From positions 1 to 44,008 of the forward strand of contig JAPLLV010000025.1 of NCBI GenBank assembly GCA_026387405.1: 44,008 bases of DNA, in the 5' to 3' direction. This document shows, piece after piece, positions 33,553-41,630 of the stretch. A program made the position numbers and the translations under genes. Each line of letters opens with the position of its first letter. Position 1 is the stretch's first letter. This DNA is from Candidatus Omnitrophota bacterium (GTDB lineage: Bacteria; Omnitrophota; Gorgyraeia; Gygaellales; Profunditerraquicolaceae). Below the pieces are notes generated by a model, which did not search any database, had not been told where the DNA came from, and worked only from the letters and a program-made list of their open reading frames with translations.

Positions 33553-35040
33553 ATGGAAAACGCACCCTCGACAATCAAGAATGCCGATATCCTATTAGTG
33601 GTGGCTCCTCCCTTTTTTGTGAAGATGCCGCACATCGGCGTAGGTTATCTGGAGAGTTTTCTTGCCGCAAAAGGTTTTAAGGCGCAGGTTTATGATCTAA
33701 GCCTTAAGCTGCATAATAACGCCAAGGAGGACCTGAAGCGTTTCTGGCGCGTGGATTGCGTTAATTCTTATTTCCAGAGCGAGATCGCGGAGATAATTTT
33801 TAAGAGCTTCAAGAAAGAGATCGAGCGATTCGTGGATGATGTTTTGGCCGTTCCCACGGGAGTTATCGGATTCTCGGTGAACATGATCAGCATATATCTG
33901 GCCAACCGCATTGCCAAAATGATCAAGCTGGAAGATCCCTATCGTCTTATTGTTTTCGGCGGACCCGGCGCGTTCTATAGCCATCCGCGCGACCAGATCA
34001 AGCCCAGCTTCGCCGACGTCTATGTGGTGGGAGAAGGCGAGGTCACGCTTGTAGAGATACTCACCGCGCATAAGAATAACCAGGATATCCCCGACATACC
34101 GGGCGTGCTTTTAGCAGAAGACCTGGGTAAGCGCCAGCCCTTATTGCCGCCGAATATCCAGGATCTGGATGATATCCCTTTCCCCACATTTACGGGTTTT
34201 GACCTAAAAGAATATAACCAGGGAGAGGAGTATAAGCCCCTTCCGATCCTATTAAGCCGCGGCTGTATCCGCAGGTGCGCCTACTGTATTGACTATATGA
34301 TGTGGCCGAAGTTCAGGGCCAGGTCTGCCCGGCACGTGATGGATGAGATCCGCTATCAGGCGGAGCATAACGGAGCCAGGGCCTTTGAGGTGATAGATTT
34401 GACCTGTAACGGAAACTTAAAGCAGCTCTCTCAATTGTGCGATCTGATCATTGATTCGGGCCTGGATTTTACCTGGGTGAGTTACGCCATTATCCGCAAG
34501 GATATGAGCTTTGAACTATTACAAAAGATGAAAAAGGCGCGCTGCGATACCCTGATATACGGAGTGGAGAACGGCTCAGACAGGGTATTAAAACTTATGA
34601 ACAAGGGTTATACCGCCAACGATGCCTCGGAGGTCATCCGCAATACGCACAAGGCCGGGATACGCACCAACATAAATATTATCGTGGGTTTCCCCGGAGA
34701 GACCGAAGAGGATTTTCAGCAGACCATAAAATTTATCCAGGATAATAAGGATTATATCAATGAGGTCACCAATATCTCCGGGTGCACCTTGTTCCCTACT
34801 GCCGATATCGGCAGGAACAGGGGAAAATATGGGGTCTTCTGGGACGAGGATAGCGATCCCATGCTTTTTTACGATGCCAACGGCCTGGACCGCGAAGAAA
34901 GAAACAAGCGGGTAGCCCGCTTAGTGGAAATAGTCAATAACCTTAAATTAACCAAATCCATCGTGAATAAGCCTTCATTGAACCCGGAGGTAGAGCAGTT
35001 GATGGATCTTTTGGAAGGGGAAGATGAGAAGCCCAAGTAA
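33553..35040 (+). CDS. B12-binding domain radical SAM protein
   Basis: The N-terminal 200 residues are a B12-binding-type domain (ILLVVAPPFFVKMPHIGVGYLESFL in part, GVIGFSVNMIS, IVFGGPGAF, YVVGEGEVTL), again without the DxHxxG motif. The radical SAM core has LSRGCIRRCAYCIDY, giving C-x3-C-x2-C, then IYGVENGSDRVLKLMNKGY and VGFPGETEEDF. This layout is shared by BchE-like and class B methylases and other B12-dependent enzymes. Eight bases separate it from the double radical SAM gene, with which it is probably cotranscribed. Substrate not identifiable. Confidence 0.88.
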   Translation: MENAPSTIKNADILLVVAPPFFVKMPHIGVGYLESFLAAKGFKAQVYDLSLKLHNNAKEDLKRFWRVDCVNSYFQSEIAEIIFKSFKKEIERFVDDVLAVPTGVIGFSVNMISIYLANRIAKMIKLEDPYRLIVFGGPGAFYSHPRDQIKPSFADVYVVGEGEVTLVEILTAHKNNQDIPDIPGVLLAEDLGKRQPLLPPNIQDLDDIPFPTFTGFDLKEYNQGEEYKPLPILLSRGCIRRCAYCIDYMMWPKFRARSARHVMDEIRYQAEHNGARAFEVIDLTCNGNLKQLSQLCDLIIDSGLDFTWVSYAIIRKDMSFELLQKMKKARCDTLIYGVENGSDRVLKLMNKGYTANDASEVIRNTHKAGIRTNINIIVGFPGETEEDFQQTIKFIQDNKDYINEVTNISGCTLFPTADIGRNRGKYGVFWDEDSDPMLFYDANGLDREERNKRVARLVEIVNNLKLTKSIVNKPSLNPEVEQLMDLLEGEDEKPK

Positions 35041-35143
35041 ATATATATTGGTTTTATGGCTCTTGGCCTTGGCGGCAGCCATAGAGATATACCACAGCCT
35101 GCTTAAAAAGCTGCGCGGCTGGACCTTATTTCCCGGAGGGTAA
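35024..35143 (+). CDS. Small single-pass membrane protein, 39 residues
   Basis: ATG at 35024 opens a frame of 39 codons. It starts inside the end of the upstream gene in another frame (17-bp overlap) and ends 4 bp before the TTG of the next gene. The product has a basic N-terminus (MRSPSKY), a hydrophobic segment of about 15 residues (ILVLWLLALAAAI) and a basic tail ending LFPGG. A Shine-Dalgarno (GAAGGGG) lies 4-5 bases upstream. The end of the gene also carries the Shine-Dalgarno of the following glycosyltransferase. No family is recognised; it could be a genuine small membrane protein or a chance frame. Confidence 0.45.
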   Translation: MRSPSKYILVLWLLALAAAIEIYHSLLKKLRGWTLFPGG

Positions 35144-35147
35144 CCCA

Positions 35148-36344
35148 TTGAAGATCCTGCTGATCCATCCCCACGATATTTATTCGCCCAATGAGCCCTG
35201 GACGATCCGCATCGTCAGCCTGGCCAGAGAGTTCAGGAGCAAGGGGCACCAGGTAAGGCTTGCTTATGCCCCGCTTGAGGTGAGAGAAGCCAAGAGGAGC
35301 GTGGAATTAGAAGGCGTAGAATTGATCACCCTGACAAGAAAGGCAGGGCTGGGCAGCCTCTTCGCTAATATCAAGAAGATAAAAAAATGCGCAGAATGGG
35401 CGGATATCATCCATTTCCAGAAATGTTTTCACTATATCGCCATCCCGGCCCTGGTAAGCGGTTTCCTTTTAGATAAGCCGCTGCATTATGATTGGGATGA
35501 TTGGGAAGAGAAGATCTGGTATCATTCCAATCGCGAGTCTATGCATACCGCCATATTTGGAAATTTTGTCAGGATACTGGAAAGATTTTTACCGGTTCTG
35601 GCAGATACGGTTTCTGTTGCCAGCAAGAAGCTGGGAGACCTGTGCATAGGTTTTGGGGTGAGGCCCTGCCGCATATTCAAGGCCCCGGTAGGGGCAGACC
35701 TGAGGAGATTCAGCCCTCTTATCAGCGGAGAAAGAATAAAGAGAAAATATCATCTTGAGAACAGCAGGGTAGTTTTGTATCTGGGGCAACTGCACGCCGG
35801 CCAGTACGTGGATATGTTTATTCAGGCGGCAAACGCAGTTTTACATAAACAGCCGGATGCGGTTTTCTGGATTCTCGGGCAGGGGTATATGGAGCACCAT
35901 TTAAGGCAAGCGGCAATAGACTATGGTATTGAGGATAAGGTATTTTTCATGGGTTCTGTCCCGCACGATCTGATACCGCAGTATATCGGCGCAGCGGATA
36001 TCTGCGTGGCTTGTTTTGAGGATAACGAAGTAACCGTATGTAAAAGCCCTTTAAAGATCGTGGAATACCTGGCCAGCGGGAAAGCGATCGTGGCTTCGTT
36101 AGTGGGAGAGACCCGGAATATGGTCGGCGGAGCGGGATTTTTAGTTGAGCCGGGTGATTATCATTCCCTGGCCGATGCCATTGTGAACGTGTTAAGGAAT
36201 CCCCGGTTAGAGCAGGAGTTGGGGCAAAGGGCCAGGCTGCGCGCAGAACGCAGGTATAATTGGGAGAATACCGCCGGTAATATTATCCGCGCTTATGAAA
36301 CGGCAATAGCGCTGCATAAGAATAACGTAGGAGGGGAGATATGA
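35148..36344 (+). CDS. Glycosyltransferase family 4
   Basis: This 398-residue GT-B enzyme starts with TTG at 35148 (KILLIHPHDIYSP), eight bases after GGAGGG. The C-terminal half has VVLYLGQLHAGQYVDMF, WILGQGYMEHHLRQ, FFMGSVPHDLIPQYIGAADICV and the donor site region KSPLKIVEYLASGKAIVAS with E-x7-type spacing shifted to the C-terminal side. The N-terminal half shows HFQKCFHYIAIPALVSG. Sugar and acceptor are unknown. It overlaps the HEAT gene by 4 bp (ATGA). Confidence 0.88.
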   Translation: MKILLIHPHDIYSPNEPWTIRIVSLAREFRSKGHQVRLAYAPLEVREAKRSVELEGVELITLTRKAGLGSLFANIKKIKKCAEWADIIHFQKCFHYIAIPALVSGFLLDKPLHYDWDDWEEKIWYHSNRESMHTAIFGNFVRILERFLPVLADTVSVASKKLGDLCIGFGVRPCRIFKAPVGADLRRFSPLISGERIKRKYHLENSRVVLYLGQLHAGQYVDMFIQAANAVLHKQPDAVFWILGQGYMEHHLRQAAIDYGIEDKVFFMGSVPHDLIPQYIGAADICVACFEDNEVTVCKSPLKIVEYLASGKAIVASLVGETRNMVGGAGFLVEPGDYHSLADAIVNVLRNPRLEQELGQRARLRAERRYNWENTAGNIIRAYETAIALHKNNVGGEI

Positions 36345-37441
36345 GACACTGGATGAAAGAATACGATTCAAGCGAAGTGAGCATTGATGAGTGCCTGGAG
36401 ATGCTGCAGGATAAGAGCGCGCAGAAACGGGCCGCCGCCGCAGCCGGCTTGGGCGAAATAAAAGACACCTTAGCCGTGCCCGCGCTCTTGGGGCTATTGA
36501 TGAATGATACGGATCCCCTGGTCAGGACTAACGCCGCTGTAGCCCTGGGCAAGATAAAGGATAAATCCGCCGTCCCCGCGCTTTTGAAGGTGTTAATGGA
36601 GGACAGCGCGCAAGAAGTGCGCTCCAACGCAGCTTTAACCTTGGGGGAGATAGGAGATTTAAGAGGCACTGTTGCTTTATTGAATATAATAACACAGGAG
36701 AAAGAGGGGGTATTATATCAGAACGCTATAATCGCTCTCGGCAAGATAAAGGACAAATCCGCTGTCCCCGCGCTCTTAAAAGTCATGACAGAAGATGCCT
36801 CGCCAGAGGCGCGTTCCTATGCAGCACTGGCATTGGGTGATATAGGAGATCCTGTCGCTGTCCCCGCGCTTCTGAAAGTATTAATGGAGGCACAAGAAGA
36901 AAACGTGCGCAAGGGCGCCGCTGTAGCCCTGGGCAAGATAAAGGACAAATCCGCTACCCCCGCGCTGCTCAAGATCCTCATGGAGGATTCTGCTGAGGAT
37001 GTGCGTTCACAAGCCGCCCTGGCTTTAGGCGAGATAGGGGATTCTACGGGAGTGCCTGCGTTGTTAAAGGTCTTAACAGAGGCTGCCCAAGAGGGGATCC
37101 GTCTCAGCGCAACTATTGCCCTGGGTAAGATCAAGGATAAGGCCGCTATCCCCGCGCTTTTAAAGGTCCTTATGGAAGACCCTTCTGCTGAGGTGCGTTC
37201 CCAGGCCGCCCTGGCCTTGGGAGATATGGGGGATAAATCTGTAATACCGGCATTGCTCAATGTGCTGATGGATGATCTGGCAAGTTGTGTGCGCATCAGC
37301 GCTACCGATGCCTTATCAAGGGTGGGCGATCGCTCCATCGTTCCTACGCTTCTGGGGGTAATGACCCAGGACGATGACGATGAGGTGCGCAAGGCCGCCT
37401 CCGAGGCATTACGAACCATAAAAATGCGCCTGGCGAGGTAA
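36341..37441 (+). CDS. HEAT-repeat protein
   Basis: Ten to eleven helical HEAT/PBS-lyase-like repeats of 32 residues follow a short N-terminal stretch of about 25 residues. The consensus is A-x-x-A-L-G-x-I-x-D-x-x-x-V-P-A-L-L-x-x-L-x-x-D. Alternating repeats read GKIKDKSA and GEIGD-like, so the true unit is 64 residues. There are no catalytic residues, signal peptide or membrane segment. It is likely a cytosolic scaffold or adaptor. Its position between two glycosyltransferase genes suggests it organises glycan enzymes, but this is inference. Confidence 0.88.
   Translation: MRHWMKEYDSSEVSIDECLEMLQDKSAQKRAAAAAGLGEIKDTLAVPALLGLLMNDTDPLVRTNAAVALGKIKDKSAVPALLKVLMEDSAQEVRSNAALTLGEIGDLRGTVALLNIITQEKEGVLYQNAIIALGKIKDKSAVPALLKVMTEDASPEARSYAALALGDIGDPVAVPALLKVLMEAQEENVRKGAAVALGKIKDKSATPALLKILMEDSAEDVRSQAALALGEIGDSTGVPALLKVLTEAAQEGIRLSATIALGKIKDKAAIPALLKVLMEDPSAEVRSQAALALGDMGDKSVIPALLNVLMDDLASCVRISATDALSRVGDRSIVPTLLGVMTQDDDDEVRKAASEALRTIKMRLAR
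36542..37309 (+). repeat. 192-bp tandem DNA repeats within the HEAT gene
   Basis: Near-identical DNA segments beginning GCCCTGGGCAAGATAAAG (or a close variant) start at 36542, 36734, 36926 and 37118, exactly 192 bp apart. Each unit encodes two HEAT repeats. The strong nucleotide similarity suggests duplication or gene conversion more recently than the origin of the HEAT fold. Confidence 0.85.
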
Positions 37442-37444
37442 CCG

Positions 37445-38386
37445 ATGAAGACGTCCATAATTATTCCGGTTTTTAACGAAGGAGAGAACTTGAGATTGCT
37501 TCATCCTAAACTCATCGAGGTCATGGAGGCCTTGGGCAGGGATTACGAAGTTATTTATATAGACGACAACAGCCGGGACGATAGTTTAAAGTTGTTAAGA
37601 CAGTTTTCCAGCGCCAATGGCAAAGTCAAGGTTATACATTTAGCGAGAAATTTTGGCCAGACGCTCGCTATTCAGGCGGGCATAGATAATTCAGCGGGGG
37701 ATCAGTTGATCATTATGGATGCCGATTTTCAAAATGACCCGCTGGACATACCAAAGTTACTGCTAAAGATGGAAGAAGGCTATGACGTGGTAAGCGGATG
37801 GAGAAAGCACAGGAAGGACCCGCTATTCAGCAAGAAGATACCTTCTTTTATCGGCAACAGCGTAATTACTTTTTTATTCGGCGTTAAGATCCATGATCTA
37901 GGCTGCGCCTTAAAGATTTATAAAAGGGACGTTATCGCGAATATAAGGTTATACGGAGAGATGCATAGGCTTCTGCCTTTATATGCAGTGATGCGAGGGG
38001 CATCTATTGCCGAAGTAGAGGTATCGCATAACCCGCGCTCCGCAGGTAAGACGCATTATGGGTGGTCGCGCGCCTTTAAGGTAAGCCTGGATTTGATAAC
38101 CGTGCGATTCTTTGATAAATATTCCACAAAACCCATATATGTTTTCGGCGGGGTCGGTATCTTTATGGCGATCTTAGGCACGCTGGTTGGGGCAGGGGTT
38201 ATTATCAGGACCATTATGTTTAAAGGCGCATGGATCAGCCCATTGCTATTCATTTCTTTGATGCTTTTTACCATGGGAGTACAGATGGTGTTTATGGGGT
38301 TATTGGCGGAGATAATCATTCGTATCTATTACAAATCACAAAAAGAAGAAACCTATTTAATAAAAGAAATAATATCAGCTAAATAA
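37445..38386 (+). CDS. Glycosyltransferase family 2, DPM1/GtrB-like polyprenyl-phosphate sugar transferase
   Basis: The N-terminal GT-A domain starts TSIIIPVFNEGENL, with YIDDNSRDDS, HLARNFGQTLAIQAG and the metal motif MDADFQNDP. The C-terminal part has two transmembrane helices (about residues 235-258 and 270-292). This matches DPM1/GtrB/ArnC enzymes, which transfer a sugar from a nucleotide to undecaprenyl phosphate. The product would be a donor for the GT39-like transferase encoded further downstream. The start lies 3 bp after the HEAT gene stop; the leader of the AsnB gene follows. Confidence 0.9.
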   Translation: MKTSIIIPVFNEGENLRLLHPKLIEVMEALGRDYEVIYIDDNSRDDSLKLLRQFSSANGKVKVIHLARNFGQTLAIQAGIDNSAGDQLIIMDADFQNDPLDIPKLLLKMEEGYDVVSGWRKHRKDPLFSKKIPSFIGNSVITFLFGVKIHDLGCALKIYKRDVIANIRLYGEMHRLLPLYAVMRGASIAEVEVSHNPRSAGKTHYGWSRAFKVSLDLITVRFFDKYSTKPIYVFGGVGIFMAILGTLVGAGVIIRTIMFKGAWISPLLFISLMLFTMGVQMVFMGLLAEIIIRIYYKSQKEETYLIKEIISAK

Positions 38387-38503
38387 CCTCCCGCGTGGAA
38401 AACGCGCGGGATTTCGCTTCCCGTTCGCTAACGCTCACGGGATTTCACTGGATAAATGTTTTTTGTGTTCAAAAATGCGCCTTCGGCGCAGGGGTGTGCT
38501 CAA
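38387..38503 (+). promoter_or_regulatory. Structured leader of the asparagine synthase-like gene
   Basis: The 117-bp gap can form three hairpins: CCCGCG/CGCGGG (38390-38410), CCCGT/ACGGG (38420-38441) and GCGCC-TTC-GGCGC (38477-38489). The last, followed by AGGGGTGTGCTCAA and then the GTG start, is 33/36 identical, start codon included, to the hypC leader at 5533-5568. The CGCGGGATTTCGCT sequence found upstream of hypC is also present here. AGGGG is a plausible ribosome-binding site. There is no T-run after the first hairpin, so a terminator is not supported. Confidence 0.5.
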
Positions 38504-40396
38504 GTGTGCGGAATCTGTGGGTTCATTTCTAGTAAAGAATACTCTATTCCTAGGCAGGATATACTGCTAAACATGCTTAATGCGATCCGGCACCGTGGGC
38601 CTGACGACGAAGGGGTATTTTTCGACAGAGAAGCAGCCCTGGGCACAAGAAGATTAAGTATCATAGATTTAGAGCTCGGGCATCAGCCGATGCATAACGA
38701 AGACAGCTCAATCTGGATAACCTACAACGGAGAGATATATAATTTTCGCGAATTGAGAGAAGAATTGGTCCGAGAGGGGCACGTTTTTTATACTAAGACC
38801 GATACCGAGATAGTGATCCATGCCTATGAAGAATGGGGCTATGAATGCGTGAAAAAATTTAACGGTATGTTCGCTTTTGCCATCTGGGACAAGCGGGACA
38901 ATTCTTTATTTTTGGCCCGTGACCGCTTTGGCATAAAACCGTTATATTATTCCGGATTTAACGGCCAGTTTTTATTTGCCTCAGAAATAAAATCAATTCT
39001 TAAATTTCCCGGTTTCTCCCGCGAATTAGATCTATGCGCTCTCGACCAATACTTAACCTTTGAATATGTTCCTGCTCCCCGTTCCATATTCAAAGAGATA
39101 AACAAGCTGCCGGCTGCGCACACCCTTATTTATAAAGATAATTATGTCGCCATCAGTAAATATTGGGATATTGACTTTTCAAGTCAGTCGTCTGTTTGCG
39201 ATGAAGGGGAGGTAAAGGAGCGGTTATTATTACTTTTAAAGGATTCAATAAAGAGGCAGATGATAAGTGATGTCCCTCTGGGGGTCTTCTTAAGCGGAGG
39301 GATCGACTCCAGCACGATCACGGCCCTGGCAAGCGGTTTATCGGCAAACAGGCTTAAAACATTCTCCATCGGTTTTAAAGAGCGTTCTTTCGATGAATCT
39401 AAGTATGTAAAACAGGTAGTGGATCTATATCGCACCGAGCATTATCATAACGATTTTACGATAAAAGAATTATCGGGTTTGTTGCCGGAGGCCGCCTCTT
39501 TACTGGATGAGCCATTTGGCGACGCCTCTTTTCTCCCCACGTTTTTACTTTCGAAGTTTACGCGGCAGCAGGTTACGGTTGCCTTAAGCGGTGACGGCGG
39601 GGATGAATTGTTCGCAGGATACCCTACTTATCAGGCGCATAGGCTCGCCGACTATTACTGCCGCATCCCGAGTTTTATCCAAAAAGGGGTTATTGGAAAT
39701 ATCGTAAAGCGCCTGCCGGTATCAATGAGTAATTTCAGCCTTGACTTTAAAGCAAAGAAATTTATTTCTTCCGCGGCTTATCCCCTTCCCTTACGCCATA
39801 TCATATGGATGGGTTCATTTAGCCCTCAAGAAAAAGAACAATTTTACAGCCCCTCCTTTAAAGAAGTATTAGGCGGGCAAGACAGTTTACGATCTTTGTA
39901 TGGTTATTTTGATCGTTTCCCGGAAAGCAGCGAATTGAACAGGCTGCAGTATTTCGATGCGAAAACATATCTGCAGGATGATCTTCTGGTTAAGACCGAC
40001 CGGGCGAGCATGTTTAATTCGCTTGAGGTGCGCGTCCCTTATCTGGACCATAATATAGCAGAATTTGTTTTCAGCCTGCCCGCTAATTTAAGGCTCCGTA
40101 ATTTTCAGACCAAGTATATTCTTAAAAAAACCGTAAGTAATATTTTGCCCGGGAATATAATCAACCGGGCGAAAAAGGGGTTTGGTATGCCGGCGGCATT
40201 TTGGATCAAGGGAGAACTTAAGGGCATGATGCTGGATGTTTTTAAAAAAGAAAAGATCGAGAAAGAGGGATGGTTTGGGTATGGGTACATAGATCGATTA
40301 CTGCAAGGGCATTTCGCCGGTAAGGCGGATAACCGCAAGAAGATCTGGACGCTTTTTATGTTTGAACTATGGTTAAAAGAATACCTTTGTATTTAA
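38504..40396 (+). CDS. asnB: Asparagine synthase-like glutamine amidotransferase
   Basis: This 630-residue protein has an N-terminal class II glutaminase and a C-terminal AANH synthetase domain. The chosen GTG at 38504 gives MCGICGFIS, so Cys2 becomes the catalytic N-terminal nucleophile; the longer frame from 38456 would bury it. Other motifs are RHRGPDDEG, YNGEIYNF, the PPi-loop FLSGGIDSS and ALSGDGGDELFAGY. In surface-polysaccharide clusters such proteins often amidate sugar carboxyl groups rather than make asparagine, so the symbol only indicates family. It is preceded by a leader like that of hypC. Confidence 0.9.
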   Translation: MCGICGFISSKEYSIPRQDILLNMLNAIRHRGPDDEGVFFDREAALGTRRLSIIDLELGHQPMHNEDSSIWITYNGEIYNFRELREELVREGHVFYTKTDTEIVIHAYEEWGYECVKKFNGMFAFAIWDKRDNSLFLARDRFGIKPLYYSGFNGQFLFASEIKSILKFPGFSRELDLCALDQYLTFEYVPAPRSIFKEINKLPAAHTLIYKDNYVAISKYWDIDFSSQSSVCDEGEVKERLLLLLKDSIKRQMISDVPLGVFLSGGIDSSTITALASGLSANRLKTFSIGFKERSFDESKYVKQVVDLYRTEHYHNDFTIKELSGLLPEAASLLDEPFGDASFLPTFLLSKFTRQQVTVALSGDGGDELFAGYPTYQAHRLADYYCRIPSFIQKGVIGNIVKRLPVSMSNFSLDFKAKKFISSAAYPLPLRHIIWMGSFSPQEKEQFYSPSFKEVLGGQDSLRSLYGYFDRFPESSELNRLQYFDAKTYLQDDLLVKTDRASMFNSLEVRVPYLDHNIAEFVFSLPANLRLRNFQTKYILKKTVSNILPGNIINRAKKGFGMPAAFWIKGELKGMMLDVFKKEKIEKEGWFGYGYIDRLLQGHFAGKADNRKKIWTLFMFELWLKEYLCI

Positions 40397-40418
40397 CTCA
40401 ACCAAAAACTCGAAGAGT

Positions 40419-41570
40419 ATGCAGTTAGGTAGAATAGTGAAAGAGTATATCGCGCCTCCGCTGCTTTCGAAATGCAGGGCGTTGCGATCATTAGGTAAGG
40501 AGTTGTGTTTTTATAAGCGTATTTTTAGTCTAGGCACTATTATAAAAGGCTCGTTAATCTACTTTCTTTATGCCTTTTCATTTGATAAAAATTATTTTTC
40601 GCCTCTAACTATAAATTTCTTGATTACTTCTCGTTGTAATTTTAAGTGTAATATGTGCAGCTATAGTTTAAAGAAAGATTCGGTTACCAGCGAGATATCA
40701 GGAAACAATATTGAAAGATTCCTTAACTCGAGATTTGGTTTTGCCCCGTTTATATTTTTCAGCGGCGGGGAACCATTCGTTAGGGAAGATATGCTGGATA
40801 TATTGGCAATTGTAAAAAGACACGGAATCAAGTGCGGGGTAAATACGAACGGTTATCTATTGGATAGTTTGAAAATTAAAAAATTAATAGGCCTTGAGCC
40901 GGAATTGATCGTCTTCTCTTTACACGGGCCGCAAAAAATTCAAGACGCCATAACCGGCGTTGAGGGGAGTTACGACAGGGTCACCGAGAATATTCTTTCA
41001 TTCTGTAAATCTAAAAGAAAAACAACTAAAGTTATTTTAAGCTGCTCAATAACAAAGGCCAACCTTGATTATTTAGAAGAGGTCCCCCCGCTTGCCAAAA
41101 GATTAGGAGTCGATGCTGTGAAGTTTGAGCACCTGAATTTTATTAGCAGCCAGGAAATCAAAATAAATGATAGCTATTTTAGAGAAGACAACCATTCCCT
41201 AAGCACGCTTATTGACGATTTTGGAAATACCGAAGAAGGGCGTATTGAAAAACTGATAGATACATTGAGGAAAATTAAACAAAAGCATAGAAGGTTTGTG
41301 CTGGTCAAACCAGATTTGAGCGATAGCGAGGTCAGGAATTGGTATGCGGATATATTTAATTCAAAAAGGAAGTGTTTCTTTATCTGGCATTCGATTTTTG
41401 TCCGTCCGGACGGCGCTGTTATACCCTGTCAATTTATGCAGGATTATGAATTGGGCAATATTAAAGAAGACGGCCTTCGAGAGATATTCAGCGGTGATAG
41501 GATTGTCGCTTTGCGGGGTTTGTTAAGAAAACAGTTATTACCGGAATGTCTGCGTTGTTGTAAGTTGTAA
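40419..41570 (+). CDS. Radical SAM protein with SPASM-like C-terminus
   Basis: This 383-residue protein has a radical SAM core with C-x3-C-x2-C (SRCNFKCNMCSYS), IFFSGGEPFVRED and CGVNTNGYLLDS. The C-terminal region has KRKCFFIWHSIFVRPDGAVIPC and ends with ECLRCCKL, so it probably binds an auxiliary cluster as in SPASM/twitch proteins. The 60 N-terminal residues contain a hydrophobic segment (IKGSLIYFLYAFSF). Proteins of this group act on peptides, sugars or lipids. The location suggests a glycan-related substrate. The DNA from here on looks AT-richer than the region upstream. Confidence 0.85.
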   Translation: MQLGRIVKEYIAPPLLSKCRALRSLGKELCFYKRIFSLGTIIKGSLIYFLYAFSFDKNYFSPLTINFLITSRCNFKCNMCSYSLKKDSVTSEISGNNIERFLNSRFGFAPFIFFSGGEPFVREDMLDILAIVKRHGIKCGVNTNGYLLDSLKIKKLIGLEPELIVFSLHGPQKIQDAITGVEGSYDRVTENILSFCKSKRKTTKVILSCSITKANLDYLEEVPPLAKRLGVDAVKFEHLNFISSQEIKINDSYFREDNHSLSTLIDDFGNTEEGRIEKLIDTLRKIKQKHRRFVLVKPDLSDSEVRNWYADIFNSKRKCFFIWHSIFVRPDGAVIPCQFMQDYELGNIKEDGLREIFSGDRIVALRGLLRKQLLPECLRCCKL

Positions 41571-41630
41571 AGTTATCCCAAGGCTCATTATGTCCGAGGA
41601 ACGTTATTTTCTATAACCTCACGATATAAG

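Noticed and set aside
36542-37309. Regular 192-bp repeats as a possible CRISPR array
   Set aside because: Repeats are long, contiguous and coding; there are no spacers.
36817-37458. 213-codon frame on the minus strand
   Set aside because: Shadow of the HEAT-repeat gene, produced by its repetitive codons.
38390-38410. Possible rho-independent terminator after the GT2 gene
   Set aside because: The hairpin is GC-rich but is not followed by a T-run.
38456-38503. N-terminal extension of the asparagine synthase-like protein
   Set aside because: Would bury the catalytic Cys2; the same repeat-derived peptide as in front of HypC.
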